Part shown: positions 47,217 through 63,849 of the stretch, one piece after another
Layout: each line of letters opens with the position of its first letter
How positions within the stretch are numbered: the first letter of the stretch is position 1
Assembly: GCA_032622095.1 (NCBI GenBank)
Contig: CP136061.1
Location: forward strand, 1,238,001 to 1,302,000
Direction: 5' to 3'
Source: Siphonodentalium dalli
Lineage: Eukaryota > Mollusca > Scaphopoda > Gadilida > Siphonodentaliidae
Length of the DNA stretch: 64,000 nucleotides
The notes under the pieces: generated by a model
Database searches by the model: none
What the model saw: the letters and a program-made list of their open reading frames with translations, nothing else
Told to the model about the DNA's origin: nothing
Made by a program: the position numbers and the translations under genes

Positions 47217-50200
47217 TACAGGTATACAGTAAATACACGTATACAGCAAATACACGTATACAGCAAATACACGTGTACAGTAAATACAGGTATACAGCAA
47301 ATACAGGTATACAGTAAATACAGGTATACAGTAAATACACGTATACAGTAAATACAGGTATACAGCAAATACACGTATACAGCAAATACACGTATACAGC
47401 AAATACACGTATACAGCAAATACAGGTATACAGTAAATACAGGTATACAGTAAATACAGGTATACAGTAAATACAGGTATACAGTAAATACACGTATACA
47501 GTAAATACAGGTATACAGTAAATACACGTATACAGTAAATACAGGTATACAGTAAATACAGGTATACAGTAAATACAAGTATACAGTAAATACAGGTATA
47601 CAGCAAATACACGTATACAGTAAATACAGGTATACAGTAAATACACGTATACAGTAAATACAGGTATACGGTAAATACAGGTATACAGCAAATACAGGTA
47701 TACAGTAAATACAGGTATACAGTAAATACAGGTATACAGTAAATACAGGTATACAGCAAATACAGGTATACAGTAAATACAAGTATACAGTAAATACAGG
47801 TATACAGCAAATACACGTATACAGTAAATACAGGTATACAGTAAATACACGTATACAGTAAATACAGGTATACGGTAAATACAGGTATACAGCAAATACA
47901 CGTATACAGCAAATACACGTATACAGTAAATACAGGTATACGGTAAATACAGGTATACAGTAAATACAGGTATACAGTAAATACAGGTATACAGCAAATA
48001 CACGTATACAGCAAATACACGTATACAGCAAATACACGTATACAGTAAATACAGGTATACAGTAAATACACGTATACAGTAAATACAGGTATACGGTAAA
48101 TACAGGTATACAGTAAATACAGGTTTACAGTAAATACAGGTATACAGCAAATACACGTATACAGCAAATACAAGTATACAGTAAATACAAGTATACAGTA
48201 AATACAGGTATACAGCAAATACAGGTATACAGTAAATACAGGTATACAGTAAATACAGGTATACAGTAAATACAGGTATACAGTAAATACAGGTATACAG
48301 CAAATACACGTATACAGCAAATACACGTATACAGTAAATACACGTATACAGTAAATACAGGTATACAGTAAATACAGGTATACAGTAAATACAGGTATAC
48401 AGTAAATACAGGTATACAGCAAATACACGTATACAGCAAATACACGTATACAGCAAATACAAGTATACAGTAAATACAGGTATACAGTAAATACAGGTAT
48501 ACAGTAAATACAGGTATACAGTAAATACAGGTATACAGCAAATACACGTATACAGCAAATACAGGTATACAGTAAATACAGGTATACAGTAAATACAGGT
48601 ATACAGCAAATACACGTATACAGCAAATACACGTATACAGCAAATACAAGTATACAGTAAATACAGGTATACAGCAAATACAGGTATACAGTAAATACAA
48701 GTATACAGTAAATACAGGTATACAGTAAATACAGGTATACAGTAAATACAGGTATACAGTAAATACAAGTATACAGCAAATACAAGTATACAGTAAATAC
48801 AGGTATACAGCAAATACAGGTATACAGTAAATACAAGTATACAGTAAATACAGGTATACAGTAAATACAGGTATACAGTAAATACAAGTATACAGTAAAT
48901 ACAGGTATACAGTAAATACAGGTATACAGCAAATACAGGTATACAGTAAATACAAGTATACAGTAAATACAGGTATACAGTAAATACAGGTATACAGCAA
49001 ATACAGGTATACAGCAAATACAGGTATACAGCAAATACAGGTATACAGTAAATACAGGTATACAGTAAATACAGGTATACAGTCAATACAGGTATACAGT
49101 AAATACAGGTATACAGCAAATACAGGTATACAGTAAATACAAGTATACAGTAAATACAGATATACAGTAAATACAGGTATACAGCAAATACAGGTATACA
49201 GTAAATACAGGTATACAGTAAATACAGGTATACAGCAAATACAGGTATACGGTAAATACAGGTATACAGTAAATACAGGTATACAGTAAATACAGGTATA
49301 CAGCAAATACAGGTATACAGTAAATACAAGTATACAGTAAATACAGGTATACAGTAAATACAGGTATACAGCAAATACAGGTATACAGTAAATACAGGTA
49401 TACAGCAAATACAGGTATACAGTAAATACAGGTATACAGTAAATACAGGTATACAGTAAATACAGGTATACAGCAAATACAGGTATACAGTAAATACAGG
49501 TATACAGCAAATACAGGTATACAGTAAATACAAGTATACAGTAAATACAGGTATACAGTAAATACAGGTATACAGTAAATACAAGTATACAGCAAATACA
49601 GGTATACAGTAAATACAGGTATACAGCAAATACAGGTATACAGTAAATACAAGTATACAGTAAATACAGGTATACAGTAAATACAGGTATACAGTAAATA
49701 CAGGTATACAGTAAATACAGGTATACAGTAAATACACGTATACAGCAAATACACGTATACAGTAAATACAGGTATACAGTAAATACACGTATACAGCAAA
49801 TACACGTATACAGTAAATACAGGTATACAGTAAATACAGGTATACAGTAAATACAGGTATACAGTAAATACAGGTATACAGTAAATACAGGTATACAGTA
49901 AATACAGGTATACAGTAAATACACGTATACAGCAAATACAGGTATACAGTAAATACAGGTATACAGTAAATACAGGTATACAGTAAATACAGGTATACAG
50001 TAAATACAGGTATACAGCAAATACAGGTATACAGTAAATACAGGTATACGGTAAATACAGGTATACAGCAAATACACGTATACAGCAAATACACGTATAC
50101 AGTAAATACACGTATACAGTAAATACACGTATACAGCAAATACACGTATACAGCAAATACACGTATACAGTAAATACAGGTATACAGTAAATACAGGTAT

Positions 50201-53200
50201 ACAGTAAATACAGGTATACAGCAAATACACGTATACAGCAAATACACGTATACAGTAAATACACGTATACAGCAAATACACGTATACAGCAAATACACGT
50301 ATACAGCAAATACAGGTATACAGTAAATACAGGTATACAGTAAATACAGGTATACAGTAAATACACGTATACAGTAAATACAGGTATACAGTAAATACAG
50401 GTATACAGTAAATACAGGTATACAGTAAATACAGGTATACAGTAAATACAGGTATACAGTAAATACAGGTATACAGTAAATACAGGTATACAGTAAATAC
50501 AGGTATACAGTAAATACAGGTATACAGTAAATACACGTATACAGCAAATACACGTATACAGTAAATACAGGTATACAGTAAATACACGTATACAGTAAAT
50601 ACAGGTATACAGTAAATACAGGTATACAGTAAATACACGTATACAGCAAATACAGGTATACAGTAAATACAGGTATACAGTAAATACACGTATACAGCAA
50701 ATACACGTATACAGTAAATACACGTATACAGCAAATACACGTATACAGTAAATACAGGTATACAGTAAATACAGGTATACAGTAAATACAAGTATACAGT
50801 AAATACACGTATACAGTAAATACACGTATACAGTAAATACAGGTATACAGCAAATACAGGTATACAGTAAATACAGGTATACAGTAAATACACGTATACA
50901 GCAAATACACGTATACAGCAAATACACGTATACAGTAAATACAGGTATACAGTAAATACACGTATACAGTAAATACAGGTATACAGTAAATACAGGTATA
51001 CAGTAAATACAGGTATACAGTAAATACAGGTATACAGTAAATACAGGTATACAGTAAATACAGGTATACAGTAAATACAGGTATACAGTAAATACAGGTA
51101 TACAGTAAATACAGGTATACAGTAAATACACGTATACAGTAAATACAGGTATACAGTAAATACAGGTATACAGTAAATACAGGTATACAGTAAATACAGG
51201 TATACAGTAAATACACGTATACAGTAAATACAGGTATACAGTAAATACAGGTATACAGTAAATACAGGTATACAGTAAATACAGGTATACAGCAAATACA
51301 CGTATACAGTAAATACAGGTATACAGTAAATACAGGTATACAGTAAATACAGGTATACAGTAAATACAGGTATACAGTAAATACAGGTATACAGTAAATA
51401 CAGGTATACAGTAAATACAGGTATACAGCAAATACAGGTATACAGCAAATACAGGTATACAGCAAATACAGGTATACAGCAAATACACGTATACAGTAAA
51501 TACAGGTATACAGTAAATACAGGTATACAGTAAATACACGTATACAGTAAATACAGGTATACAGTAAATACAGGTATACAGTAAATACAGGTATACAGTA
51601 AATACATGTATACAGTAAATACAGGTATACAGTAAATACAGGTATACAGCAAATACATGTATACAGTAAATACACGTATACAGTAAATACAAGTATACAG
51701 TAAATACAAGTATACAGTAAATACAGGTATACAGTAAATACAGGTATACAGTAAATACACGTATACAGTAAATACAAGTATACAGCAAATACACGTATAC
51801 AGCAAATACAGGTATACAGCAAATACAGGTATACAGCAAATACAGGTATACAGTAAATACAGGTATACAGCAAATACAGGTATACAGTAAATACAGGTAT
51901 ACAGTAAATACAGGTATACAGCAAATACAGGTATACAGTAAATACAGGTATACAGTAAATACAGGTATACAGTAAATACAGGTATACAGTAAATACAGGT
52001 ATACAGTAAATACAGGTATACAGTAAATACACGTATACAGTAAATACAGGTATACAGTAAATACAAGTATACAGTAAATACAAGTATACAGCAAATACAC
52101 GTATACAGCAAATACACGTATACAGCAAATACAGGTATACAGTAAATACACGTATACAGTAAATACAAGTATACAGTAAATACACGTATACAGTAAATAC
52201 ACGTATACAGTAAATACAGGTATACAGTAAATACAGGTATACAGTAAATACAGGTATACAGTAAATACACGTATACAGTAAATACAAGTATACAGTAAAT
52301 ACAGGTATACAGTAAATACACGTATACAGTAAATACACGTATACAGTAAATACAGGTATACAGTAAATACAGGTATACAGTAAATACACGTATACAGTAA
52401 ATACAGGTATACAGTAAATACAGGTATACAGTAAATACAAGTATACAGTAAATACACGTATACAGTAAATACAAGTATACAGTAAATACAAGTATACAGT
52501 AAATACACGTATACAGTAAATACAAGTATACAGTAAATACAGGTATACAGTAAATACACGTATACAGTAAATACAAGTATACAGTAAATACAGGTATACA
52601 GTAAATACACGTATACAGTAAATACAAGTATACAGTAAATACAGGTATACAGTAAATACACGTATACAGTAAATACACGTATACAGTAAATACAGGTATA
52701 CAGTAAATACACGTATACAGTAAATACACGTATACAGTAAATACAAGTATACAGTAAATACAAGTATACAGTAAATACAGGTATACAGTAAATACACGTA
52801 TACAGTAAATACACGTATACAGTAAATACACGTATACAGTAAATACAAGTATACAGTAAATACACGTATACAGTAAATACACGTATACAGTAAATACACG
52901 TATACAGTAAATACAAGTATACAGTAAATACAAGTATACAGTAAATACAGGTATACAGCAAATACACGTATACAGTATATACAAGTATACAGTAAATACA
53001 CGTATACAGCAAATACAGGTATACAGTAAATACACGTATACAGTAAATACAGGTATACAGTAAATACAAGTATACAGTAAATACAGGTATACAGCAAATA
53101 CAGGTATACAGCAAATACACGTATACAGTAAATACAGGTATACAGTAAATACAGGTATACAGCAAATACACGTATACAGTAAATACAGGTATACAGTAAA

Positions 53201-55132
53201 TACAGGTATACAGTAAATACAGGTATACAGTAAATACAGGTATACAGTAAATACACGTATACAGTAAATACACGTATACAGTAAATACAGGTATACAGTA
53301 AATACAAGTATACAGTAAATACACGTATACAGTAAATACAGGTATACAGCAAATACACGTATACAGTAAATACAAGTATACAGCAAATACAGGTATACAG
53401 TAAATACACGTATACAGTAAATACACGTATACAGTAAATACACGTATACAGTAAATACAGGTATACAGTAAATACAAGTATACAGTAAATACACGTATAC
53501 AGTAAATACACGTATACAGTAAATACAGGTATACAGTAAATACACGTATACAGCAAATACACGTATACAGCAAATACACGTATACAGCAAATACACGTAT
53601 ACAGCAAATACAGGTATACAGTAAATACACGTATACAGTAAATACACGTATACAGTAAATACAGGTATACAGTAAATACAGGTATACAGTAAATACAGGT
53701 ATACAGTAAATACACGTATACAGCAAATACACGTATACAGCAAATACACGTATACAGTAAATACAGGTATACAGTAAATACAGGTATACAGTAAATACAG
53801 GTATACAGCAAATACAGGTATACAGTAAATACAGGTATACAGTAAATACAGGTATACAGTAAATACACGTATACAGCAAATACACGTATACAGCAAATAC
53901 ACGTATACAGTAAATACAGGTATACAGTAAATACAGGTATACAGCAAATACAGGTATACAGCAAATACAGGTATACAGCAAATACAGGTATACAGTAAAT
54001 ACAGGTATACAGTAAACACAGGTATACAGTAAATACACGTATACAGCAAATACACGTATACAGCAAATACACGTATACAGTAAATACAGGTATACAGTAA
54101 ATACAGGTATACAGTAAATACAGGTATACAGTAAATACAGGTATACAGTAAACACAGGTATACAGTAAATACACGTATACAGCAAATACACGTATACAAC
54201 AAATACACGTATACAGTAAATACAGGTATACGGTAAATACAGGTATACAGCAAATACACGTATACAGTAAATACACGTATACAGCAAATACACGTATACA
54301 GTAAATACAGGTATACAGTAAATACAGGTATACAGCAAATACACGTATACAGCAAATACACGTATACAGCAAATACAGGTATACAGTAAATACACGTATA
54401 CAGCAAATACACGTATACAGTAAATACACGTATACAGTAAATACATGTATACAGCAAATACACGTATACAGTAAATACAGGTATACGGTAAATACAGGTA
54501 TACAGTAAATACACGTATACAGTAAATACACGTATACAGCAAATACACGTATACAGTAAATACAGGTATACAGTAAATACAGGTATACAGCAAATACACG
54601 TATACAGTAAATACAGGTATACAGTAAATACAGGTATACAGCAAATACAGGTATACAGTAAATACAGGTATACAGCAAATACACGTATACAGCAAATACA
54701 GGTATACAGTAAATACAGGTATACAGTAAATACAGGTATACAGTAAATACAGGTATACAGCAAATACACGTATACAGCAAATACAGGTATACAGTAAATA
54801 CACGTATACAGTAAATACACGTATACAGTAAATACAGGTATACAGTAAATACACGTATACAGCAAATACACGTATACAGCAAATACACGTATACAGCAAA
54901 TACACGTATACAGTAAATACAAGTATACAGTAAATACAGGTATACAGCAAATACACGTATACAGCAAATACACGTATACAGTAAATACAGGTATACAGTA
55001 AATACAGGTATACAGTAAATACAGGTATACAGTAAATACTAGTATACAGCAAATACAGGTATACAGTAAATACAGATATACAGTAAATACACGTATACAG
55101 TAAATACAGGTATACAGCAAATACAGGTATAC

Positions 55133-55421
55133 AGTAAATACAGGTATACAGTAAATACAGGTATACAGTAAATACAGGTATACAGTAAATACAGGTATAC
55201 AGTAAATACAGGTATACAGTAAATACAGGTATACAGTAAATACAGGTATACAGTAAATACAGGTATACAGTAAATACAGGTATACAGTAAATACAGGTAT
55301 ACAGTAAATACAGGTATACAGTAAATACAGGTATACAGTAAATACAGGTATACAGTAAATACAGGTATACAGTAAATACAGGTATACAGTAAATACAGGT
55401 ATACAGTAAATACAGGTATAC
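55133..55421. repeat. Run of 17 consecutive identical consensus monomers
   Basis: Seventeen units in a row are exactly AGTAAATACAGGTATAC. They are bounded by a C3 unit at 55116 and a C11 unit at 55422. The paralogous region near 39.4-39.66 kb has shorter runs (three and eleven) broken by variants, so this run was probably homogenised or expanded recently. Confidence 0.9.
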
Positions 55422-58400
55422 AGTAAATACACGTATACAGCAAATACACGTATACAGCAAATACACGTATACAGTAAATACAGGTATACAGCAAATACAG
55501 GTATACAGCAAATACACGTATACAGTAAATACAGGTATACAGTAAATACAAGTATACAGTAAATACAGGTATACAGCAAATACAGGTATACAGTAAATAC
55601 AAGTATACAGTAAATACAGGTATACAGCAAATACACGTATACAGTAAATACAGGTATATAGCAAATACACGTATACAGCAAATACACGTATACAGCAAAT
55701 ACACGTATACAGTAAATACAAGTATACAGTAAATACAGGTATACAGCAAATACACGTATACAGCAAATACACGTATACAGTAAATACAGGTATACAGTAA
55801 ATACAGGTATACAGTAAATACAGGTATACAGTAAATACAGGTATACAGTAAATACAGGTATACAGTAAATACAGGTATACAGCAAATACACGTATACAGC
55901 AAATACACGTATACAGCAAATACACGTATACAGTAAATACAGGTATACAGCAAATACACGTATACAGTAAATACAGGTATACAGTAAATACAGGTATACA
56001 GCAAATACATGTATACAGTAAATACACGTATACAGCAAATACACGTATACAGCAAATACAGTTATACAGTAAATACAGGTATACAGTAAATACAGGTATA
56101 CAGTACATACAGGTATACAGCAAATACACGTATACAGCAAATACAGGTATACAGTAAATACACGTATACAGTAAATACAGGTATACAGTAAATACAGGTA
56201 TACAGCAAATACACGTATACAGCAAATACACGTATACAGCAAATACACGTATACAGTAAATACAAGTATACAGTAAATACAGGTATACAGTAAATACAGG
56301 TATACAGTAAATACAGGTATACAGTAAATACAGGTATACAGCAAATACACGTATACAGCAAATACAGGTATACAGTAAATACAGGTATACAGCAAATACA
56401 CGTATACAGCAAATACACGTATACAGCAAATACAGGTATACAGTAAATACAGTTATACAGTAAATACAAGTATACAGCAAATACAGGTATACAGTAAATA
56501 CAGGTATACAGCAAATACAGTTATACAGTAAATACAGGTATACAGTAAATACAGGTATACAGTAAATACAGGTATACAGTAAATACACGTATACAGTAAA
56601 TACAGGTATACAGTAAATACACGTATACAGTAAATACACGTATACAGCAAATACACGTATACAGCAAATACAGGTATACAGTAAATACAGGTATACAGTA
56701 AATACAGGTATACAGTAAATACAGGTATACAGTAAATACAGGTATACAGTAAATACAGGTATACAGTAAATACAGGTATACAGTAAATACAGGTATACAG
56801 CAAATACACGTATACAGCAAATACAGGTATACAGTAAATACAGGTATACAGCAAATACACGTATACAGCAAATACACGTATACAGCAAATACACGTAAAC
56901 AGTAAATACAGGTATACAGTAAATACAGGTATACAGTAAATACACGTATACAGTAAATACAGGTATACAGTAAATACACGTATACAGTAAATACACGTAT
57001 ACAGTAAATACAGGTATACAGCAAATACAGGTATACAGTAAATACAGGTATACAGTAAATACAGGTATACAGTAAATACACGTATACAGTAAATACAGGT
57101 ATACAGTAAATACAGGTATACAGTAAATACAGGTATACAGTAAATACAGGTGTACAGTAAATACACGTATACAGTAAATACACGTATACAGTAAATACAC
57201 GTATACAGTAAATACAGGTATACAGCAAATACAGGTATACAGTAAATACAGGTATACAGTAAATACACGTATACAGTAAATACAGGTATACAGTAAATAC
57301 AGGTATACAGCAAATACAGGTATACAGTAAATACACGTATACAGTAAATACACGTATACAGTAAATACAGGTATACAGTAAATACACGTATACAGTAAAT
57401 ACACGTATACAGTAAATACAGGTATACAGTAAATACACGTATACAGTAAATACAGGTATACAGTAAATACACGTATACAGTAAATACACGTATACAGTAA
57501 ATACAGGTATACAGCAAATACAGGTATACAGTAAATACACGTATACAGTAAATACAGGTATACAGCAAATACAGGTATACAGTAAATACAGGTATACAGT
57601 AAATACAGGTATACAGCAAATACAGGTATACAGTAAATACAGGTATACAGTAAATACAGGTATACAGCAAATACAGGTATACAGTAAATACAGGTATACA
57701 GTAAATACAGGTATACAGTAAATACAGGTATACAGTAAATACAAGTATACAGTAAATACAGGTATACAGTAAATACAGGTATACAGTAAATACAGGTATA
57801 CAGTAAATACAGGTATACAGTAAATACACGTATACAGTAAATACAGGTATACAGTAAATACAGGTATACAGTAAATACAGGTATACAGCAAATACAGGTA
57901 TACGGCAAATACAGGTATACAGTAAATACAAGTATACAGTAAATACAGGTATACAGTAAATACACGTATACAGTAAATACACGTATACAGTAAATACAGG
58001 TATACAGTAAATACAGGTATACAGTAAATACAGGTATACAGTAAATACAGGTATACAGTAAATACAGGTATACAGTAAATACAGGTATACAGCAAATACA
58101 GGTATACAGCAAATACAAGTATACAGTAAATACAGGTATACAGCAAATACACGTATACAGCAAATACAGGTATACAGTAAATACAGGTATACAGTAAATA
58201 CAGGTATACAGTAAATACAGGTATACATTAAATACAAGTATACAGTAAATACAGGTATACAGTAAATACAAGTATACAGTAAATACAGGTATACAGTAAA
58301 TACAGGTATACAGTAAATACAGGTATACAGTAAATACACGTATACAGTAAATACAAGTATACAGTAAATACAGGTATACAGTAAATACAGGTATACAGTA

Positions 58401-61320
58401 AATACAGGTATACAGTAAATACAGGTATACAGCAAATACAGGTATACAGTAAATACAAGTATACAGTAAATACAGGTATACAGTAAATACAGGTATACAG
58501 TAAATACAAGTATACAGTAAATACAGGTATACAGTAAATACAGGTATACAGTAAATACAGGTATACAGTAAATACAGGTATACAGTAAATACAAGTATAC
58601 AGTAAATACAGGTATACAGTAAATACAAGTATACAGTAAATACAGGTATACAGTAAATACAAGTATACAGTAAATACAAGTATACAGTAAATACACGTAT
58701 ACAGTAAATACAAGTATACAGTAAATACAAGTATACAGTAAATACAGGTATACAGCAAATACAGGTATACAGTAAATACAGGTATACAGTAAATACAGGT
58801 ATACAGCAAATACAGGTATACAGCAAATACAGGTATACAGTAAATACAGGTATACAGTAAATACAAGTATACAGTAAATACAGGTATACAGCAAATACAG
58901 GTATACAGTAAATACAGGTATACAGTAAATACAAGTATACAGTAAATACAGGTATACAGTAAATACAGGTATACAGTAAATACAGGTATACAGTAAATAC
59001 AGGTATACAGTAAATACACGTACACAGCAAATACACGTATACAGCAAATACACGTATACAGCAAATACAGGTATACAGTAAATACAGGTATACAGCAAAT
59101 ACACGTATACAGCAAATACACGTATACAGCAAATACACGTATACAGTAAATACAGGTATACAGTAAATACAGGTATACAGCAAATACAGGTATACAGTAA
59201 ATACAGGTATACAGTAAATACAGGTATACAGTAAATACACGTATACAGCAAATACACGTATACAGTAAATACAAGTATACAGTAAATACAGGTATACAGT
59301 AAATACAGGTATACAGTAAATACAGGTATACAGTAAATACACGTATACAGTAAATACACGTATACAGTAAATACAAGTATACAGTAAATACAAGTATACA
59401 GTAAATACAAGTATACAGTAAATACAGGTATACAGTAAATACACGTATACAGTAAATACAGGTATACAGTAAATACACGTATACAGTAAATACAGGTATA
59501 CAGTAAATACACGTATACAGTAAATACAGGTATACAGTAAATACACGTATACAGTAAATACAGGTATACAGTAAATACAGGTATACAGTAAATACAGGTA
59601 TACAGTAAATACAGGTATACAGTAAATACAGGTATACAGTAAATACAGGTATACAGCAAATACACGTATACAGTAAATACAGGTATACAGTAAATACAGG
59701 TATACAGTAAATACAGGTATACAGTAAATACAGGTATACAGTAAATACACGTATACAGTAAATACAGGTATACAGTAAATACACGTATACAGTAAATACA
59801 GGTATACAGTAAATACAGGTATACAGTAAATACAGGTATACAGTAAATACAGGTATACAGTAAATACAGGTATACAGTAAATACAGGTATACAGTAAATA
59901 CAGGTATACAGTAAATACAGGTATACAGTAAATACACGTATACAGTAAATACACGTATACAGTAAATACAGGTATACAGTAAATACAGGTATACAGTAAA
60001 TACAGGTATACAGTAAATACACGTATACAGTAAATACACGTATACAGCAAATACAGGTATACAGTAAATACAGGTATACAGTAAATACAGGTATACAGTA
60101 AATACAGGTATACAGTAAATACAGGTATACAGTAAATACAAGTATACAGTAAATACAGGTATACAGTAAATACAGGTATACAGTAAATACACGTATACAG
60201 CAAATACAGGTATACAGCAAATACAGGTATACAGTAAATACAGGTATACAGCAAATACAAGTATACAGTAAATACAAGTATACAGCAAATACAGGTATAC
60301 AGCAAATACAGGTATACAGTAAATACAGGTATACAGTAAATACAGGTATACAGTAAATACAGGTATACAGCAAATACAGGTATACAGCAAATACAGGTAT
60401 ACAGTAAATACAGGTATACAGCAAATACAAGTATACAGTAAATACAGGTATACAGTAAATACAGGTATACAGTAAATACAGGTATACAGTAAATACAGGT
60501 ATACAGTAAATACAGGTATACAGTAAATACAGGTATACAGCAAATACAGGTATACAGTAAATACAGGTATACAGTAAATACAGGTATACAGCAAATACAG
60601 GTATACAGTAAATACAGGTATACAGTAAATACAGGTATACAGTAAATACAGGTATACAGTAAATACAGGTATACAGTAAATACAGGTATACAGCAAATAC
60701 AGGTATACAGTAAATACAGGTATACAGTAAATACAGGTATACAGCAAATACAGGTATACAGTAAATACAGGTATACAGTAAATACAGGTATACAGCAAAT
60801 ACAGGTATACAGTAAATACAGGTATACAGTAAATACAGGTATACAGTAAATACAGGTATACAGCAAATACAGGTATACAGTAAATACAGGTATACAGTAA
60901 ATACAGGTATACAGCAAATACAGGTATACAGTAAATACAGGTATACAGTAAATACACGTATACAGTAAATACAGGTATACAGTAAATACACGTATACAGC
61001 AAATACACGTATACAGTAAATACAAGTATACAGTAAATACAGGTATACAGTAAATACAGGTATACAGCAAATACAGGTATACAGTAAATACAGGTATACA
61101 GTAAATACAGGTATACAGTAAATACACGTATACAGTAAATACACGTATACAGTAAATACACGTATACAGTAAATACAAGTATACAGTAAATACAGGTATA
61201 CAGTAAATACAAGTATACAGTAAATACAGGTATACAGTAAATACACGTATACAGCAAATACACGTATACAGTAAATACAGGTATACAGCAAATACAGGTA
61301 TACAGTAAATACAGGTATAC

Positions 61321-61333
61321 AGTAAAGGTATAC
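61321..61333. repeat. 13-bp truncated monomer with a 4-bp deletion
   Basis: This unit reads AGTAAAGGTATAC; the four bases TACA (or ATAC, which cannot be told apart) of the normal monomer are missing. It shifts array phase from 2 to 15 modulo 17. With the 1-bp insertion at 20647 it accounts for all phase change between the two ends of the window. Confidence 0.95.
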
Positions 61334-62931
61334 AGTAAATACAGGTATACAGTAAATACAGGTATACAGTAAATACACGTATACAGCAAATACACGTATA
61401 CAGTAAATACAGGTATACAGTAAATACACGTATACAGTAAATACAGGTATACAGTAAATACAGGTATACAGTAAATACAGGTATACAATAAATACAGGTA
61501 TACAGTAAATACAGGTATACAGTAAATACACGTATACAGTAAATACACGTATACAGCAAATACACGTATACAGTAAATACACGTATACAGTAAATACAGG
61601 TATACAGTAAATACAGGTATACAGTAAATACAAGTATACAGTAAATACACGTATACAGTAAATACAGGTATACAGTAAATACAGGTATACAGCAAATACA
61701 GGTATACAGTAAATACAGGTATACAGTAAATACACGTATACAGCAAATACACGTATACAGCAAATACACGTATACAGTAAATACAGGTATACAGTAAATA
61801 CACGTATACAGTAAATACACGTATACAGTAAATACAGGTATACAGTAAATACAGGTATACAGTAAATACAGGTATACAGTAAATACAGGTATACAGTAAA
61901 TACACGTATACAGTAAATACAGGTATACAGTAAATACAGGTATACAGTAAATACAGGTATACAGTAAATACAGGTATACAGTAAATACACGTATACAGTA
62001 AATACAGGTATACAGTAAATACAGGTATACAGTAAATACAGGTATACAGTAAATACAGGTATACAGCAAATACAGGTATACAGCAAATACACGTATACAG
62101 TAAATACAGGTATACAGTAAATACAGGTATACAGTAAATACAGGTATACAGTAAATACAGGTATACAGTAAATACAGGTATACAGTAAATACAGGTATAC
62201 AGCAAATACAGGTATACAGCAAATACAGGTATACAGCAAATACAGGTATACAGCAAATACACGTATACAGTAAATACAGGTATACAGTAAATACAGGTAT
62301 ACAGTAAATACACGTATACAGTAAATACAGGTATACAGTAAATACAGGTATACAGTAAATACAGGTATACAGTAAATACAGGTATACAGTAAATACAGGT
62401 ATACAGTAAATACAGGTATACAGCAAATACATGTATACAGTAAATACACGTATACAGTAAATACAAGTATACAGTAAATACAAGTATACAGTAAATACAG
62501 GTATACAGTAAATACAGGTATACAGTAAATACACGTATACAGTAAATACAAGTATACAGCAAATACACGTATACAGCAAATACAGGTATACAGCAAATAC
62601 AAGTATACAGCAAATACAGGTATACAGTAAATACAGGTATACAGTAAATACAGGTATACAGTAAATACACGTATACAGTAAATACAGGTATACAGTAAAT
62701 ACACGTATACAGTAAATACACGTATACAGCAAATACACGTATACAGTAAATACAGGTATACAGTAAATACAGGTATACAGTAAATACAGGTATACAGTAA
62801 ATACACGTATACAGTAAATACAGGTATACAGTAAATACAGGTATACAGTAAATACAGGTATACAGTAAATACAGGTATACGGTAAATACAGGTATACAGT
62901 AAATACAGGTATACAGCAAATACAGGTATAC

Positions 62932-63068
62932 AGTAAATACACGTATACAGTAAATACACGTATACAGTAAATACACGTATACAGTAAATACACGTATACA
63001 GTAAATACACGTATACAGTAAATACACGTATACAGTAAATACACGTATACAGTAAATACACGTATACA
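62932..63068. repeat. Run of 8 consecutive C11 (CpG) monomers
   Basis: Eight units in a row are AGTAAATACACGTATAC, each with one CpG inside an ACGT core. They are followed by mixed G11 and C11 units. Together with the longer runs at 63544 and 63850 they mark the right end as a zone where this variant is spreading. Confidence 0.9.
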
Positions 63069-63543
63069 GTAAATACAGGTATACAGTAAATACACGTATA
63101 CAGTAAATACAGGTATACGGTAAATACAGGTATACAGTAAATACAGGTATACAGTAAATACAGGTATACGGTAAATACAGGTATACAGTAAATACAGGTA
63201 TACAGTAAATACAGGTATACAGTAAATACAGGTATACAGTAAATACAGGTATACAGTAAATACAGGTATACAGTAAATACACGTATACAGTAAATACAGG
63301 TATACAGCAAATACAGGTATACAGTAAATACAGGTATACAGTAAATACAGGTATACAGTAAATACACGTATACAGTAAATACAGGTATACAGTAAATACA
63401 GGTATACAGTAAATACACGTATACAGTAAATACAGGTATACAGCAAATACAGGTATACAGCAAATACAGGTATACAGCAAATACACGTATACAGCAAATA
63501 CACGTATACAGTAAATACACGTATACAGTAAATACAGGTATAC

Positions 63544-63713
63544 AGTAAATACACGTATACAGTAAATACACGTATACAGTAAATACACGTATACAGTAAA
63601 TACACGTATACAGTAAATACACGTATACAGTAAATACACGTATACAGTAAATACACGTATACAGTAAATACACGTATACAGTAAATACACGTATACAGTA
63701 AATACACGTATAC
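63544..63713. repeat. Run of 10 consecutive C11 (CpG) monomers
   Basis: Ten identical units of AGTAAATACACGTATAC lie between a G11 unit before and G11 units after. This is the longest complete C11 run I counted in the window. Confidence 0.92.
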
Positions 63714-63849
63714 AGTAAATACAGGTATACAGTAAATACAGGTATACAGTAAATACACGTATACAGTAAATACAGGTATACGGTAAATACAGGTATACAG
63801 TAAATACAGGTATACAGCAAATACAGGTATACAGTAAATACAGGTATAC

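Larger units (their letters stand above)
53615..61500. repeat. Large diverged segmental duplication, right copy
   Basis: This is the partner of 38.2-47.2 kb. It lacks the second copy of the 1,292-bp tandem seen on the left, which explains most of the fall in offset from 15,861 to 14,552 bp. It contains the 17-monomer homogeneous run at 55133-55421 and the 4-bp deletion at 61321-61333. The right edge is approximate. Confidence 0.78.
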
